Part shown: positions 50,570 through 59,829 of the stretch, piece after piece
Numbering within the stretch: position 1 is the stretch's first letter
How the letters are laid out: each line of letters begins with the position of its first letter
Assembly (NCBI RefSeq): GCF_025755255.1
Contig: NZ_JALIEB010000009.1
Span: 62,001-126,000, forward strand
Direction of reading: 5' to 3'
DNA from: Roseobacter sinensis
Lineage (GTDB): Bacteria; Pseudomonadota; Alphaproteobacteria; Rhodobacterales; Rhodobacteraceae
DNA length: 64,000 nt
Notes under the pieces: model-generated
What the model was told of the DNA's origin: nothing
What the model saw: the letters and a program-made list of their open reading frames with translations, nothing else
Database searches by the model: none
Translations under genes and position numbers: made by a program

Positions 50570-51660
50570 GCGCCGAGGCGCGATACATGGCGTTGGCGCT
50601 GTCGCTGGGGCGGCGCGGGCTCGGACGCACGGCGCCAAACCCCGCCGTGGGCTGCGTGATCGTGAAAGAGGGCCGGATCGTGGGCCGCGGCTGGACCCAG
50701 CCGGGCGGGCGGCCCCATGCCGAGACGGCGGCCTTGACGCAGGCGGGTCCTGCTGCGCGTGGCGCTGACGTCTATGTCACGCTCGAGCCTTGTGCGCATC
50801 AGGGCGAGACGCCGCCTTGCGCGCAGGCGCTGATCGACGCTGGTGTGGCCCGCGTGGTGGCCGCGACGCAGGATCCCGACCCGCGCGTCAGCGGTCAGGG
50901 GCTTGAGATGCTGCGTGCCGCCGGCATCGCGGTCGACGTCGGGCTGTTGGAGGACGACGCGTTGCAGGACAACGCTGGGTTCTTTGCGCGGGTCGAGCTG
51001 GATCGGCCCTTTGTCACGCTGAAGCTTGCCAGCAGCTTTGACGGGCGCATCGCCACGGCGACGGGCGAAAGCCAATGGATCACCGGGCTGTGGGCGCGAA
51101 GATATGTGCACGGTCTGCGAGCCCGTCATGACGCGGTCATGGTGGGCGGCGGAACCGCGCGCAAGGACGATCCGAGCTTGACCGTGCGGGGGCTCGGGAC
51201 CTCCTGGCAACCGGCGCGCGTCGTGATCAGCCGGCGGCTCGATCTGCCGCTGATGGGCACCTTCGCGCGCACCGCGCGGGAGGTGCCTGTCATCCTGTGT
51301 CACGGCCATGATGCCGATGCGACGCTGATGCAGACCTGGGAGGACCTCGGCGCCACGCTGCTGCCGTGCGCGGCGGCGCGCGGGCAACTCGACCCGGCAG
51401 ATATCCTTCGGCAGTTGGCGGGCCACGGCCTGACCCGCGTGTTCTGTGAAGGTGGCAGCGCGCTGGCCGCGAGCCTGATCGAGGCGGATCTAGTTGACGA
51501 GTTGGTCGGCTTTACCGCCGGCGTCGCAATCGGGGCCGAAGGATTGCCCTGCATCGGCGCGCTTGGGCTGGAGCATCTCGATGACGCGGCGCGGTTCGCC
51601 TTGGTCCGGAGCACGCCGCTGGGCGGCGATGTGCTGCATGTGTGGCGCAGGGCGCCCTGA
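50566..51660 (+). CDS. ribD: Riboflavin biosynthesis deaminase/reductase RibD
   Basis: 364 residues, bifunctional. The N-terminal zinc deaminase has His51/Glu53 (PHAETAAL) and Cys76/Cys85 ([14 protein letters not shown]). The C-terminal reductase from about residue 145 shows [31 protein letters not shown] and [22 protein letters not shown]. Together they convert the GTP cyclohydrolase II product into the ribitylaminopyrimidine phosphate. GTG start coupled to nrdR. Confidence 0.96.
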   Translation: MSAEARYMALALSLGRRGLGRTAPNPAVGCVIVKEGRIVGRGWTQPGGRPHAETAALTQAGPAARGADVYVTLEPCAHQGETPPCAQALIDAGVARVVAATQDPDPRVSGQGLEMLRAAGIAVDVGLLEDDALQDNAGFFARVELDRPFVTLKLASSFDGRIATATGESQWITGLWARRYVHGLRARHDAVMVGGGTARKDDPSLTVRGLGTSWQPARVVISRRLDLPLMGTFARTAREVPVILCHGHDADATLMQTWEDLGATLLPCAAARGQLDPADILRQLAGHGLTRVFCEGGSALAASLIEADLVDELVGFTAGVAIGAEGLPCIGALGLEHLDDAARFALVRSTPLGGDVLHVWRRAP

Positions 51661-51661
51661 G

Positions 51662-53680
51662 TTAGCGCCGCCAAAGCCCAGTGTGACCGGCCAGCAGACC
51701 TTGCAGCTTCGCGAGCAGCCGGTTGGTTGCGGTGCGCCGCTGCACATGGCCGCTGGCAAGCCGGTCGACCACCACTTCGACAGGGCAGGGCAGCCCGGTC
51801 TTCGGGTCGATGTAGCGCGGATAGTCGATCAGGGCTGCGTGCACCAATCCCGCCAGCGTCGGGCGGGCCCGGCGGCGCGGCGGCACCTCGCCCAGATCCC
51901 GCGTCAGCCCCCAGCCCGCGTAGAAGGGCGCGCCAAGCGTGGTGACCGGCACCTGCCGCAGGAGCGCCTCGAAGCCCAGAAGCGAGGTCATCGTCCACAC
52001 CGCCTGCACCTGATCGACCAGCGCCAGCGGATCGGCGCGGTCCGCGACATAATCCGCCAGCCCGGTGGCGTCGCAGGCACCGTCGCGCAGCCCCGCCTCG
52101 ACATCCGGGTGGGGTTTGTAGATGAGCGTGGCGGTGGGATGCGCCGCGCGCGCGGCCTGCAGCAAAGCGAGATTGCTGCGCACCTCGGTCGTCCCGGTTG
52201 TGACGGAGGCATCGTCTTCGACCTGACCCACCACGAGAATACGGTGCCCGTCCGGGAGAGCCGCGGGCTCACCGCCGAGGTTGTACTTGGTCAAGCGCTC
52301 TTGAACCAGCCGGGTGACGAGCGCCTGCGCCCGTGCCTCCTGATCCGGTCGCAGCTCTGAACGTTGGTCGATCAGAGCCTCCAGGCGGCTCGGGCGCGTC
52401 GGGTCGTAGTAGATGCCCAGATCGTCGAGCACCAGCGAGAGCGGCGGTACCAGATCGGCCCCGAGCCCGCGCGAGCGCAGGAAGCCGTCTTCCACGCGCA
52501 CCGCATCCGATTGCGCGCTCTGAGCTTTCGCCGCCCAGACCATCCAAGGCCGGTCGAGCGCCCGCGCCTTCTCGGGATCGTCTTCAAAGATCACGGGCCG
52601 GTGCATCCCGAAGACCTGTTGAAGCGGCTTGCGCTTCCATAGTCGCATGCCCGAGGCGACCCAGCCGCGGTGGTCATCGCGCCAGCTTCGGGCCTGCGCC
52701 GCGAGAGTTTCAACGACCTTGCTCGGCTCACAGAGCTGATCCCGATAGGGATCGTACCACTTCGGATAGAGCATCATCGCGGCGGCAAAGAGCTGGGCGC
52801 GGGTGAGCTTGCGCTGGCGACGCTGGACAGGGAATTCGTCCTGCGACAGGCCCCAGCCTGCGTAGAACGGCTGTCCGAAGACACGCGGCTTGTGGCCCGC
52901 AAAGATCGCCTCGAACCCCAGTTGTGACGAGACGGTATAGACGCCGACGGCCCCCTCGAAGAGCACCCAGGGGCTGACCGGATCGGTGAGCAGCGTGATG
53001 CGGGCCGAGAGGTCCTGCGCCTCGAAATACCCGGGCCGGAAACCTGCAACCGACTCCGGGTGCGACTTGATCACGATGGGCGCGCCCGGGTGCTCCTCCT
53101 GCGCGACGAAGAGCATTTCCAGAAACCGGTTCCGATCGGCGCCGCAGGCGGTGACCGAAGCATCGCCACGGGTCTGGTCGAGCACCAGCACGTACCCCGG
53201 TGGCGGTGCGGGGCGGGCGGGATCGACGGCGCTGAACTTGGTCAGATGCGCCTCTTGGATCCGCGCCATCAGCCCACGCGCAGTATCGAGCAGCGCTGTG
53301 TCGTCAAGCGGGTGTGTGGCAAGCAGCGTCTCGAGATCCGAGGCGGTCGCGGGGTCGTAGTGGACACCGCCGTGATCGATCAGCAGGCCAAGCGGCGGTT
53401 CCTTCATCCGGCCGGGGTGCAGCGAGCGCAACCAGGCGTCCTCCACCCGCACCAGACCCTTGCCAGCCCTCTGAGCTATAGCCTCGCCGCGATGGGCGGT
53501 CGGGCTCATCCCCCAGACGCCCACCAGATCCTCGGGGCCCGGCGCGCCGAGCTTGATCCGATATCCGCTGAGTTCGAGAATGCGCCGGATGCGGGGCTGG
53601 GTCAGAAATCCGCCATTGTATACAAAGAGCCGCCGGTCAGCAGTCTGTCCGGCGGCCTCGGGCTCAGGCGGGGCGACCAT
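51662..53680 (-). CDS. kpsC: Capsule Kdo-linker glycosyltransferase KpsC
   Basis: 672 residues with an internal duplication: the first module carries LVRVEDAWLRSLHPG, LLIDHGGVHYDPA and GQPFYAGWGL, the second VRVEDGFLRSRGLGAD, LVLDDLGIYYDP and GAPFYAGWGL. This two-module layout is typical of KpsC, which elongates the poly-Kdo linker on phosphatidylglycerol for ABC-type capsule export. The ATG at 53680 is used because longer starts overlap the upstream gene. It is last in the minus-strand trio with the wza-like and kpsS genes. Confidence 0.93.
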   Translation of the reverse strand: MVAPPEPEAAGQTADRRLFVYNGGFLTQPRIRRILELSGYRIKLGAPGPEDLVGVWGMSPTAHRGEAIAQRAGKGLVRVEDAWLRSLHPGRMKEPPLGLLIDHGGVHYDPATASDLETLLATHPLDDTALLDTARGLMARIQEAHLTKFSAVDPARPAPPPGYVLVLDQTRGDASVTACGADRNRFLEMLFVAQEEHPGAPIVIKSHPESVAGFRPGYFEAQDLSARITLLTDPVSPWVLFEGAVGVYTVSSQLGFEAIFAGHKPRVFGQPFYAGWGLSQDEFPVQRRQRKLTRAQLFAAAMMLYPKWYDPYRDQLCEPSKVVETLAAQARSWRDDHRGWVASGMRLWKRKPLQQVFGMHRPVIFEDDPEKARALDRPWMVWAAKAQSAQSDAVRVEDGFLRSRGLGADLVPPLSLVLDDLGIYYDPTRPSRLEALIDQRSELRPDQEARAQALVTRLVQERLTKYNLGGEPAALPDGHRILVVGQVEDDASVTTGTTEVRSNLALLQAARAAHPTATLIYKPHPDVEAGLRDGACDATGLADYVADRADPLALVDQVQAVWTMTSLLGFEALLRQVPVTTLGAPFYAGWGLTRDLGEVPPRRRARPTLAGLVHAALIDYPRYIDPKTGLPCPVEVVVDRLASGHVQRRTATNRLLAKLQGLLAGHTGLWRR

Positions 53681-53688
53681 TCGGAGGG

Positions 53689-54822
53689 CTAGTTGGCCAG
53701 TTGGTCGATGGAGGCCGCGGGGCTGACAAGCGAACCGAAGACGGCCGCGACCGCCTTGTTCCACTGTGCGAGCGGCGCTTCGGTGACATAGATCGTGTCG
53801 CCATCACGGACCACGAAATCGCGTGCCATGAACATGCCGTTGGGCTCCGTCAGATCGAGCAGGTAGATCATCCGCTGCGCGCCCACCAGATCGTTGCGCC
53901 CAAGCACCTCGGCGGCGACCTCAGCAGGTTCATTGCGGAACACAAAGACGCCCGTCGCGTCAGAGGTCGACGAGACCAGGCCGCCGACCTGCGCGATCGC
54001 TTCCAGCGCCGAGAGGTTCTGCGACTGGAAAGGCACCCGCGCCTGGGCCCCGGTGGCGCCCAGAGCGGTGAAGGAGCGTGTGTCCTCCTCCACGAGAATG
54101 CGGTCGCCACCGCGCAGTGCGATATCGAGCTCGGGGTGATCGTAGAGATCCTGGAACCAGATGCGACTGCGCTCATGCCCGCGGATCACGGTGATCTGGG
54201 CGATCTCGGGTTCGATGGTCACCCCGCCGGCGCGGGCCAGCATGCTCGAGAGGGTGCGCGTGGGCCGCTCGATGGCGTAGACACCCTGGCCCCCCACCGC
54301 TCCGATGAGCGATACGGTCGAGCCGTCACCCGCTTCGCGGCGCACCTCGACCTGTGGGTCCGGGGTCTGGTCTTCGAGCCGGGTGGTGATGATCCGGCGG
54401 ATCGCCTCGGGCGAGTTTCCGGCCGCACGGATGCGCCCTGCGTAGGGGACGAAGATGAACCCGTCGCCGTCAACCTGAACGGTTTCGAGCAGCGTGGCAT
54501 TGGTGGTCTCAGCCGCCAGCAGCCCGTCATCCACGTTCTCCCAGATCGTGAGCCCCAGGAGGTCGCCGGGCCGGATCGTGTCTGATCCGATGGGTGCGGC
54601 ATTCTTGAAGCTGTCCGAGAAGCCGAGCGCGGGGACGACGGCGATGGCACGGGTGACGCGATCGTTGACCGAGACGACGAAGGCGTCGCCCTGTTTTTCC
54701 ACGGAGCCCTGGTAGATCTGCCGTTTGTTCGGTCCGACATGAGGTAAACCGCACGACGCAAGGACGGCCAAGGCCGTCACAAGGGCGATGGGGCGTGCCC
54801 ACCGAAAGCCGGATGGTGTCAC
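53689..54822 (-). CDS. Polysaccharide export lipoprotein (Wza/KpsD family)
   Basis: 377 residues from GTG 54822 (GAGGAG eight bases upstream). Signal sequence with lipobox LASC (Cys24). The mature protein has the polysaccharide-export domain with IRPGDLLGLTIWENVDDG, VQVDGDGFIFVPYAGRI and VSLIGAVGGQGVYAIERPTRTLSSML, then SLBB-like repeats (ISALEAIAQVGG type: NLSALEAIAQVGGLVSS). It forms the outer-membrane channel for capsule. Placement between kpsS and kpsC supports a capsule role. Confidence 0.92.
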   Translation of the reverse strand: MTPSGFRWARPIALVTALAVLASCGLPHVGPNKRQIYQGSVEKQGDAFVVSVNDRVTRAIAVVPALGFSDSFKNAAPIGSDTIRPGDLLGLTIWENVDDGLLAAETTNATLLETVQVDGDGFIFVPYAGRIRAAGNSPEAIRRIITTRLEDQTPDPQVEVRREAGDGSTVSLIGAVGGQGVYAIERPTRTLSSMLARAGGVTIEPEIAQITVIRGHERSRIWFQDLYDHPELDIALRGGDRILVEEDTRSFTALGATGAQARVPFQSQNLSALEAIAQVGGLVSSTSDATGVFVFRNEPAEVAAEVLGRNDLVGAQRMIYLLDLTEPNGMFMARDFVVRDGDTIYVTEAPLAQWNKAVAAVFGSLVSPAASIDQLAN

Positions 54823-54876
54823 TGCGTGGTCTCCTCGACCGTTCGAACTCTGCCTCGTCTCGCCGGTTTGTCCCGG

Positions 54877-54896
54877 ACTATTCGCGGCAGAATAGT
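54877..54896. promoter_or_regulatory. Perfect inverted repeat between kpsS and the wza-like gene
   Basis: ACTATTC (54877-54883), 6-bp spacer GCGGCA, GAATAGT (54890-54896), in the 114-bp gap before the wza-like GTG start. It may be an operator or an mRNA hairpin attenuating the downstream gene. Confidence 0.45.
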
Positions 54897-54936
54897 GACA
54901 TCTCGCTTGAAAATCCAGCACTTGGACGTGTGTTGG

Positions 54937-56250
54937 CTATTTCACCAGCCGCAACTGTTGCGGATCAGCCGCGGTTCTCGGCGGCTCAAGCGCGTAGGGA
55001 TCGCGCTCGGCCAGTATCAGATCGACGACCGTGCGCAGCAATTGGCGCCGCCCGCGGCTGGCGTAGAAGCTTCCCGGCAGCTGGCTGGTTTGCAGCAGAT
55101 AGGTCCGAAACTCCTGATAGGCCGTCCGGTTCGGTCGGATCGGGGCACGGAAGAACTCTGACAAGGGCTGGTCCGAGACCAGTTCGGGCTTGTTGTAGAC
55201 AGCCGCGCCGAAGGCCTTCAGCGGGATGCCGCGCCAGAGCGCCTGTTGTCCGGACGTCGAGTTCACGGTCACCGCACTGCGCGCTTCGTCCAGAATGCCA
55301 GCGAGTTTTCCGCCGCGCAGGTAGTGCACCCGGTCCGCGATCCCGGCGGCACGCGCAAAGCGCCGGATGTCGCGCCGCAGGGGTGCGCGGCCATCCTCGA
55401 GGGGATGCGCCTTGAACACGAGGTGATGGTGGCCAGGGGCGCCCGAGGCGAATTCCGTGATCACCAGCTCAAGGAATTCCGCCTGAGACTCAAACGGCGC
55501 ATGGTTCTGAAAGGCGCTGTCGTGCTCGAGCTGCAACAGCGCGAGATGGTAGGGGAACCCGCCCTGCTGGATGCGAAAGGTCGCCAGACGCCGCTCGAGC
55601 CCCTGAAACGGCATCAGCACCAGACGGCGCAGGTAGAGCCGAAACTCCTGCGCGACGTTGAGGGCCCGGTGCGGCCGGAAGCGGCGATATCGCTGGTTCA
55701 GGAACATGACGAACCCATGGTAGGCGGCGCCGTAGAACACATGCTGACGCATGTCTCCCCAGTGGCAGGGCGGCACGGGCGCCTCACGCGCCGGATCAGC
55801 CTGCGCGGCGCGCATTCGGTCGAGCGGCATCTCCATAAGGGGCGAATGACCGTTCGAGCCGCCGCGCTCGTAGCTGACCCAGTAGGGGCGCAGATAGCCT
55901 TCTTCGAAGACATGCACCCGGAGGCCGCGGGCCTTGGCGGCGGTGACCGCCTCGGCGTGCATCCACCGCGTATCGCCATAGAGGACCAGATCGGTGATGC
56001 CTCTCTCGTCCAGTATTTGGCACAGAAATCCTGACCAGTCCGCCGGGTCCGCGCGAAATGGAACATAGCTCCGGCGCTGCGGCCAAAAGGCGCTGTCACC
56101 CATATTGAACCCGATGCGCCAGACCGTAGCACCGGTTTTGGCGAGCTTCTGCCCGAGTTGGAAAAAGAACGGCCCATGCGGCCCTTGCAGGAACAGAAAG
56201 ACGCGGTCTTGCGGGGGAGGGGCCTCTGTCGCGGCCGGGCGGGTCGTCAC
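54937..56250 (-). CDS. kpsS: Capsule biosynthesis protein KpsS
   Basis: 437 residues from GTG. RVFLFLQGPHGPFFFQLGQKLAKTGATVWRIGFN is the standard KpsS opening; VLYGDTRWMHAEAV, HVFEEGYLRPYWVSYERGG and VNSTSGQQALWRGIPLKAFG are conserved further on. KpsS adds the first Kdo to phosphatidylglycerol, and KpsC extends it. No kpsMTE export genes are in the window. It is divergent from ribE with a 132-bp gap that shows no riboswitch. Confidence 0.93.
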   Translation of the reverse strand: MTTRPAATEAPPPQDRVFLFLQGPHGPFFFQLGQKLAKTGATVWRIGFNMGDSAFWPQRRSYVPFRADPADWSGFLCQILDERGITDLVLYGDTRWMHAEAVTAAKARGLRVHVFEEGYLRPYWVSYERGGSNGHSPLMEMPLDRMRAAQADPAREAPVPPCHWGDMRQHVFYGAAYHGFVMFLNQRYRRFRPHRALNVAQEFRLYLRRLVLMPFQGLERRLATFRIQQGGFPYHLALLQLEHDSAFQNHAPFESQAEFLELVITEFASGAPGHHHLVFKAHPLEDGRAPLRRDIRRFARAAGIADRVHYLRGGKLAGILDEARSAVTVNSTSGQQALWRGIPLKAFGAAVYNKPELVSDQPLSEFFRAPIRPNRTAYQEFRTYLLQTSQLPGSFYASRGRRQLLRTVVDLILAERDPYALEPPRTAADPQQLRLVK

Positions 56251-56382
56251 GTTCGCGCTTCACTCTTTTCTGTCACCCCGCGCGGCTTATGGCATTTTGC
56301 GCACGATCCGGCAAGCGCCGGGGCTTGCGCGCAGGCCGAGCGGCGGCTACCTCCCCCTCAGGCATCACAGGAAAGCGGACCC

Positions 56383-56976
56383 ATGTTCACTGGCATTGTC
56401 ACCGATATCGGCGAGGTTCTGGCGCTGACGCAGGAGGGCGATCTGCGCGCGCGGATCCGGACGGGTTACGACACGCAGGGTATCGACATGGGCGCTTCCA
56501 TCGCCTCGGATGGCGTGTGCCTCACTGTCGTCGATCTCGGGCCCGACTGGTACGAGGTGCAGGTCAGCGCTGAGACAGTCGACAAGACCAACCTCGGCGC
56601 ATGGGCGGTCGGCAAGCGGGTCAACCTCGAACGCGCGCTGCGCGTGGGCGATGAGCTTGGCGGGCACATCGTCTCGGGTCATGTGGACGGCGTGGCCGAG
56701 GTGATCTCGGTCACTGACGAAGGTGACAGCACGCGTGTTCTGCTGCGCGCGCCCGCAGATCTGGCGCGGTTCATCGCACCCAAGGGTTCGGTCGCGCTCA
56801 ACGGTACCTCGCTCACCGTGAACGAGGTTGACGGCGCGGACTTCGGGATCAACTTCATCCCGCACACCAAAAAGGCCACCACCTGGGGCGACGTGGCGGT
56901 GGGCGACCGGGTCAATCTGGAGATCGATACGCTCGCCCGTTACGTTGCGCGCCTTGCAGAGATGCACGAGCCCTGA
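56383..56976 (+). CDS. ribE: Riboflavin synthase alpha subunit RibE
   Basis: 197 residues. The N-terminus MFTGIV is diagnostic. The protein consists of two homologous lumazine-binding barrels: first with IASDGVCLTVVDLG and ALRVGDELGGHIVSGHVDG, second with VALNGTSLTVNEVDG and GDRVNLEIDTLARYVARL. It dismutates two 6,7-dimethyl-8-ribityllumazine molecules to riboflavin. It is separated from ribD by the capsule genes but co-oriented with it. Strong match at full length. Confidence 0.97.
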   Translation: MFTGIVTDIGEVLALTQEGDLRARIRTGYDTQGIDMGASIASDGVCLTVVDLGPDWYEVQVSAETVDKTNLGAWAVGKRVNLERALRVGDELGGHIVSGHVDGVAEVISVTDEGDSTRVLLRAPADLARFIAPKGSVALNGTSLTVNEVDGADFGINFIPHTKKATTWGDVAVGDRVNLEIDTLARYVARLAEMHEP

Positions 56977-57051
56977 GCGCGGGGCGCATCTGGTCAAGCC
57001 ATCGCCGCTGCGATAAGAGCCGTCCCAGGTGAAGAGAAAGGCACGCGCGCC

Positions 57052-58176
57052 ATGAGCTTTGAAACCCCCGGGCCCATCGAGACCGATCTGCGCGCCAAGA
57101 TTGCGCCGGTGGAGGAGATCATCGAAGAGGCCCGGCAGGGGCGAATGTTCATCCTCGTCGACCACGAGGATCGCGAGAATGAGGGTGACCTGGTGATCCC
57201 CGCTCAGTTCGCCGATGCCGAAGCGATCAATTTCATGGCGACGCATGGTCGGGGCCTGATCTGCATGCCGCTGACGGCAGAGCGGGTGGAGACATTGGGC
57301 CTGCCGATGATGGCGGTGAATAACTCCTCGCGGCACGAGACCGCCTTCACCGTCTCGATCGAAGCACGCGAAGGGGTGACAACCGGCATCTCTGCTGCCG
57401 ATCGGGCGTTGACCGTCGCCGTGGCCATCAGCGAGCAGGCCGGGGCGGCCGACATTGCGACGCCGGGCCACATCTTCCCACTGCGCGCGCGACGCGGCGG
57501 CGTTCTGGTGCGCGCGGGCCATACGGAAGCGGCCGTCGACATCAGTCGCCTTGCTGGGCTGCATCCTTCGGGCGTGATCTGCGAGATCATGAAGCCCGAT
57601 GGCGAGATGGCACGGCTGCCGGATCTGGTCGCCTTCGCCGCCGAGCACGGGATGAAGATCGGCACGATCAGCGATCTCATCTCCTACCGGCTGCAGCACG
57701 ACAACCTGCTGCGCTTGCGAGACGAACGCACCGTCACCTCAGCCTACGGCGGCGAGTGGCATATGCGCGTCTTTGCCGATGAGATCACCGGCACGGATCA
57801 CGTAGTGTTGAGCAAGGGCGATCTCAACGACAACGCACCGATCCTCGTGCGGACCCATGCGCTGAATGCTCTGGAGGATGTGCTGGGCCTCGGCCCCAGC
57901 CCGGCGGACGAGCTGCCCCGCGCGATGCAGATCATTGCCGAAGAAGGGCGCGGGGCGGTGCTGCTCTTCCGCGAACCGCACCCGAAGCTGCGCCTCGATG
58001 GCGATGAGGATGACGGTCCGCGCACCATCAAGCGCACGGGTGTCGGTGCACAAATCATGTCGAGCCTTGGGTTCCGCGACCTGATCCTGCTGACAGACAG
58101 CCCGCAGACCAAATACCTGGGCCTCAAGGCCTACAACCTCTCCATCGTGGGCACGCGCCCGATCACCAAGGAGTAG
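57052..58176 (+). CDS. DHBP synthase with degenerate GTP cyclohydrolase II domain (RibBX type)
   Basis: 374 residues. The N-terminal 3,4-dihydroxy-2-butanone-4-phosphate synthase half is intact: [68 protein letters not shown]. The C-terminal half aligns with GTP cyclohydrolase II ([44 protein letters not shown]), but the three zinc cysteines (CLTGD and CDC) are absent and RQEGRNIGL is replaced by REPHPKLRL. It therefore should make only the four-carbon unit; a separate ribA is expected elsewhere. Such RibBX variants are known in Proteobacteria. Confidence 0.93.
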   Translation: MSFETPGPIETDLRAKIAPVEEIIEEARQGRMFILVDHEDRENEGDLVIPAQFADAEAINFMATHGRGLICMPLTAERVETLGLPMMAVNNSSRHETAFTVSIEAREGVTTGISAADRALTVAVAISEQAGAADIATPGHIFPLRARRGGVLVRAGHTEAAVDISRLAGLHPSGVICEIMKPDGEMARLPDLVAFAAEHGMKIGTISDLISYRLQHDNLLRLRDERTVTSAYGGEWHMRVFADEITGTDHVVLSKGDLNDNAPILVRTHALNALEDVLGLGPSPADELPRAMQIIAEEGRGAVLLFREPHPKLRLDGDEDDGPRTIKRTGVGAQIMSSLGFRDLILLTDSPQTKYLGLKAYNLSIVGTRPITKE

Positions 58177-58178
58177 CC

Positions 58179-58730
58179 ATGGCGGCCAATCAAGAGCATT
58201 ACGTCCTGCCGCGCCCGGAATTCGACAAGCCGGTGAAAATCCTGATTGTCGTGGCGCCCTACTACAAGGACATCGCCGACAGTCTGGTGGCCGGCGCCAA
58301 GGCCGAGATCGAGGCGGCCGGAGCAACTTGGGATCTGATCGAGATGCCCGGCGCGCTTGAAGTGCCCACGGCCATCGGGATCTCCGACCGGGGCAGCAAT
58401 TTCGACGGCTATGTGGCGCTTGGTTGCGTCATCCGCGGTGAGACGACGCATTACGAAACGGTCTGCAACGACAGCAGCCGCGCGCTGCAGCTGCTGGGCC
58501 TGCAGGGGCTTTGTATCGGCAACGGCATCCTGACGGTGGAGACCCGCGCGCAGGCGGAGGCGCGGGCGGATGTAGAAGGCCAAAACAAGGGGGGCGGCGC
58601 AGCGGCAGCGGCCTTGCATCTGGTGGCGATGGCCCGTAAGTGGGCCAACCAATCCAAAGGCATCGGCTTCAAGCCCGCAGGGCAGGATACGCTGATCGCC
58701 GGTTCAAGTGACGGATCCAAGACCGCATGA
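58179..58730 (+). CDS. ribH: 6,7-dimethyl-8-ribityllumazine synthase RibH
   Basis: 183 residues. VKILIVVAPYYKDIADSLVAGA is the substrate-binding start, MPGALEVPTAI the middle, YVALGCVIRGETTHYETVCNDSSRAL contains the catalytic histidine in HYE, and GNGILTVETRAQAEARA the end. The enzyme joins the pyrimidine and butanone phosphate into lumazine. It lies 2 bp after the ribBX stop and overlaps nusB by 4 bp. The C-terminal tail is longer than in short icosahedral types. Confidence 0.97.
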   Translation: MAANQEHYVLPRPEFDKPVKILIVVAPYYKDIADSLVAGAKAEIEAAGATWDLIEMPGALEVPTAIGISDRGSNFDGYVALGCVIRGETTHYETVCNDSSRALQLLGLQGLCIGNGILTVETRAQAEARADVEGQNKGGGAAAAALHLVAMARKWANQSKGIGFKPAGQDTLIAGSSDGSKTA

Positions 58731-59209
58731 CATCGCTGCATGGCAACCTCTCGGGTAATCAGCGCCGGAAGATGAAATCCGCCGCACGGCTTTATGCCGT
58801 GCAGGCGCTCTTCCAGATGGAGCATTCCGGGCAAACGGTGGAGTCCGTGCGGGCGGAGTTTCTCGATCACCGGTTCGGCGCAGTCTATGATGGCGAGGAG
58901 ATGCTCGATGGCGATATGGAGCTCTTTGGCGAGGTGCTGGACCGGGCGGTGAACTATCAGGCGCCGATCGATCAGATGACGGACCGGGCGCTGGTTGCGA
59001 AATGGCCCATCGCACGCATCGATCCGACGCTGCGGGCGCTGTTCCGCGCGGCCGGCGCCGAAATGCAAGCCAAAGAGACGCCTCCCAAAGTTGTGATTAC
59101 CGAGTATGTCGACGTCGCGCGCGCCTTTTTCCCCGAGGGAAAGGAGCCGAAGTTCGTGAATGCGGTGCTCGACCACATGGCCCGCGAGGCGCAACCCGAG
59201 GCCTTTTGA
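58727..59209 (+). CDS. nusB: Transcription antitermination factor NusB
   Basis: 160 residues, all-helical. AARLYAVQALFQMEHSG at the N-terminus, DPTLRALFRAAGAEM in the middle and VVITEYVDVARAFFPEGKEPKFVNAVLDHMAREA at the end are NusB hallmarks. With NusE (S10) it binds boxA for rRNA antitermination. ribH-nusB linkage is widely conserved. Confidence 0.97.
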   Translation: MTSLHGNLSGNQRRKMKSAARLYAVQALFQMEHSGQTVESVRAEFLDHRFGAVYDGEEMLDGDMELFGEVLDRAVNYQAPIDQMTDRALVAKWPIARIDPTLRALFRAAGAEMQAKETPPKVVITEYVDVARAFFPEGKEPKFVNAVLDHMAREAQPEAF

Positions 59210-59252
59210 AACGCGCCCGATCTGCGCTATCTTTTGATCAAAGGAGACCGAC

Positions 59253-59561
59253 ATGCCGCGAGTCGTCAGACTGTACATGAAGAGCGCTTTCACCGGCTTT
59301 TTCGCAGCCGGGGCCTTCGTGGCCCTTGTTTTATGGCTCAACGTCGCGAATCTCGGACATCTGGTGGCAACCTCGGATGTCGCGGTGATGGCGGTCGCGG
59401 TGTTCTGGGTGCTGAACGGAATCGTCTTCTCCGGCGTTCAGTTCGCCTGGGCGATCACCGCCATGGCCGCGCGCGACGATCGCAATGACGACAGTGGCGG
59501 TGGTCCGCGGCAAGCGGTGCCCGTTCTGGTTGCGTCACCAGCCCCCAAACCGCGCCGTTAG
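59253..59561 (+). CDS. Two-helix membrane protein, unknown function
   Basis: 102 residues. Two transmembrane helices (AFTGFFAAGAFVALVLWL and VAVMAVAVFWVLNGIVFSGVQFAWAITAM) separated by a short loop, then a charged proline-rich tail. GGAGA precedes the ATG by five bases. It lies 43 bp behind nusB and is probably the last gene of the riboflavin transcript. No family recognised. Confidence 0.65.
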   Translation: MPRVVRLYMKSAFTGFFAAGAFVALVLWLNVANLGHLVATSDVAVMAVAVFWVLNGIVFSGVQFAWAITAMAARDDRNDDSGGGPRQAVPVLVASPAPKPRR

Positions 59562-59632
59562 CGCTAATATTCAGCAAAACCCTCTGGACATTTCGGCCTC
59601 AGATGCCATCTTTGGTACAAAGGAGACCGGCA

Positions 59633-59746
59633 ATGTTTGAGTACATTCTTCGTTTGATCCGCAGTGTCTTTAGCCAGCCCCAGCAGGAAGAATTGCTGGT
59701 ACCGGTCCGTGTCGAAGAGAAACGCACGCTTCACAAGCGTCGCTGA
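59633..59746 (+). CDS. 37-residue protein with amphipathic N-terminus
   Basis: MFEYILRLIRSVFSQPQQEE starts the protein, a short amphipathic helix, followed by a charged stretch ending HKRR. AGGAGA six bases upstream is a strong ribosome site, which together with the intact stop at 59744-59746 makes translation likely. It lies 71 bp behind the preceding membrane protein. No known family; a membrane-surface role is conceivable. Confidence 0.55.
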   Translation: MFEYILRLIRSVFSQPQQEELLVPVRVEEKRTLHKRR

Positions 59747-59829
59747 GCCGACCGAAAAAGCTGATATCGCTGAGGGAAGCGGGTTCGGGTGACGGGCCCG
59801 CTGCAACCGTTTGGTATTTATTCCCGAGG

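Noticed and set aside
56251-56382. FMN riboswitch upstream of ribE
   Set aside because: No AGGG-AACC type conserved core or matching six-junction arms can be found between kpsS and ribE.
57800-58176. Frameshift or decay in the GTP cyclohydrolase II half
   Set aside because: The frame is continuous and the fold-specific segments remain in order to the natural C-terminus; this is a stable RibBX variant, not a pseudogene.
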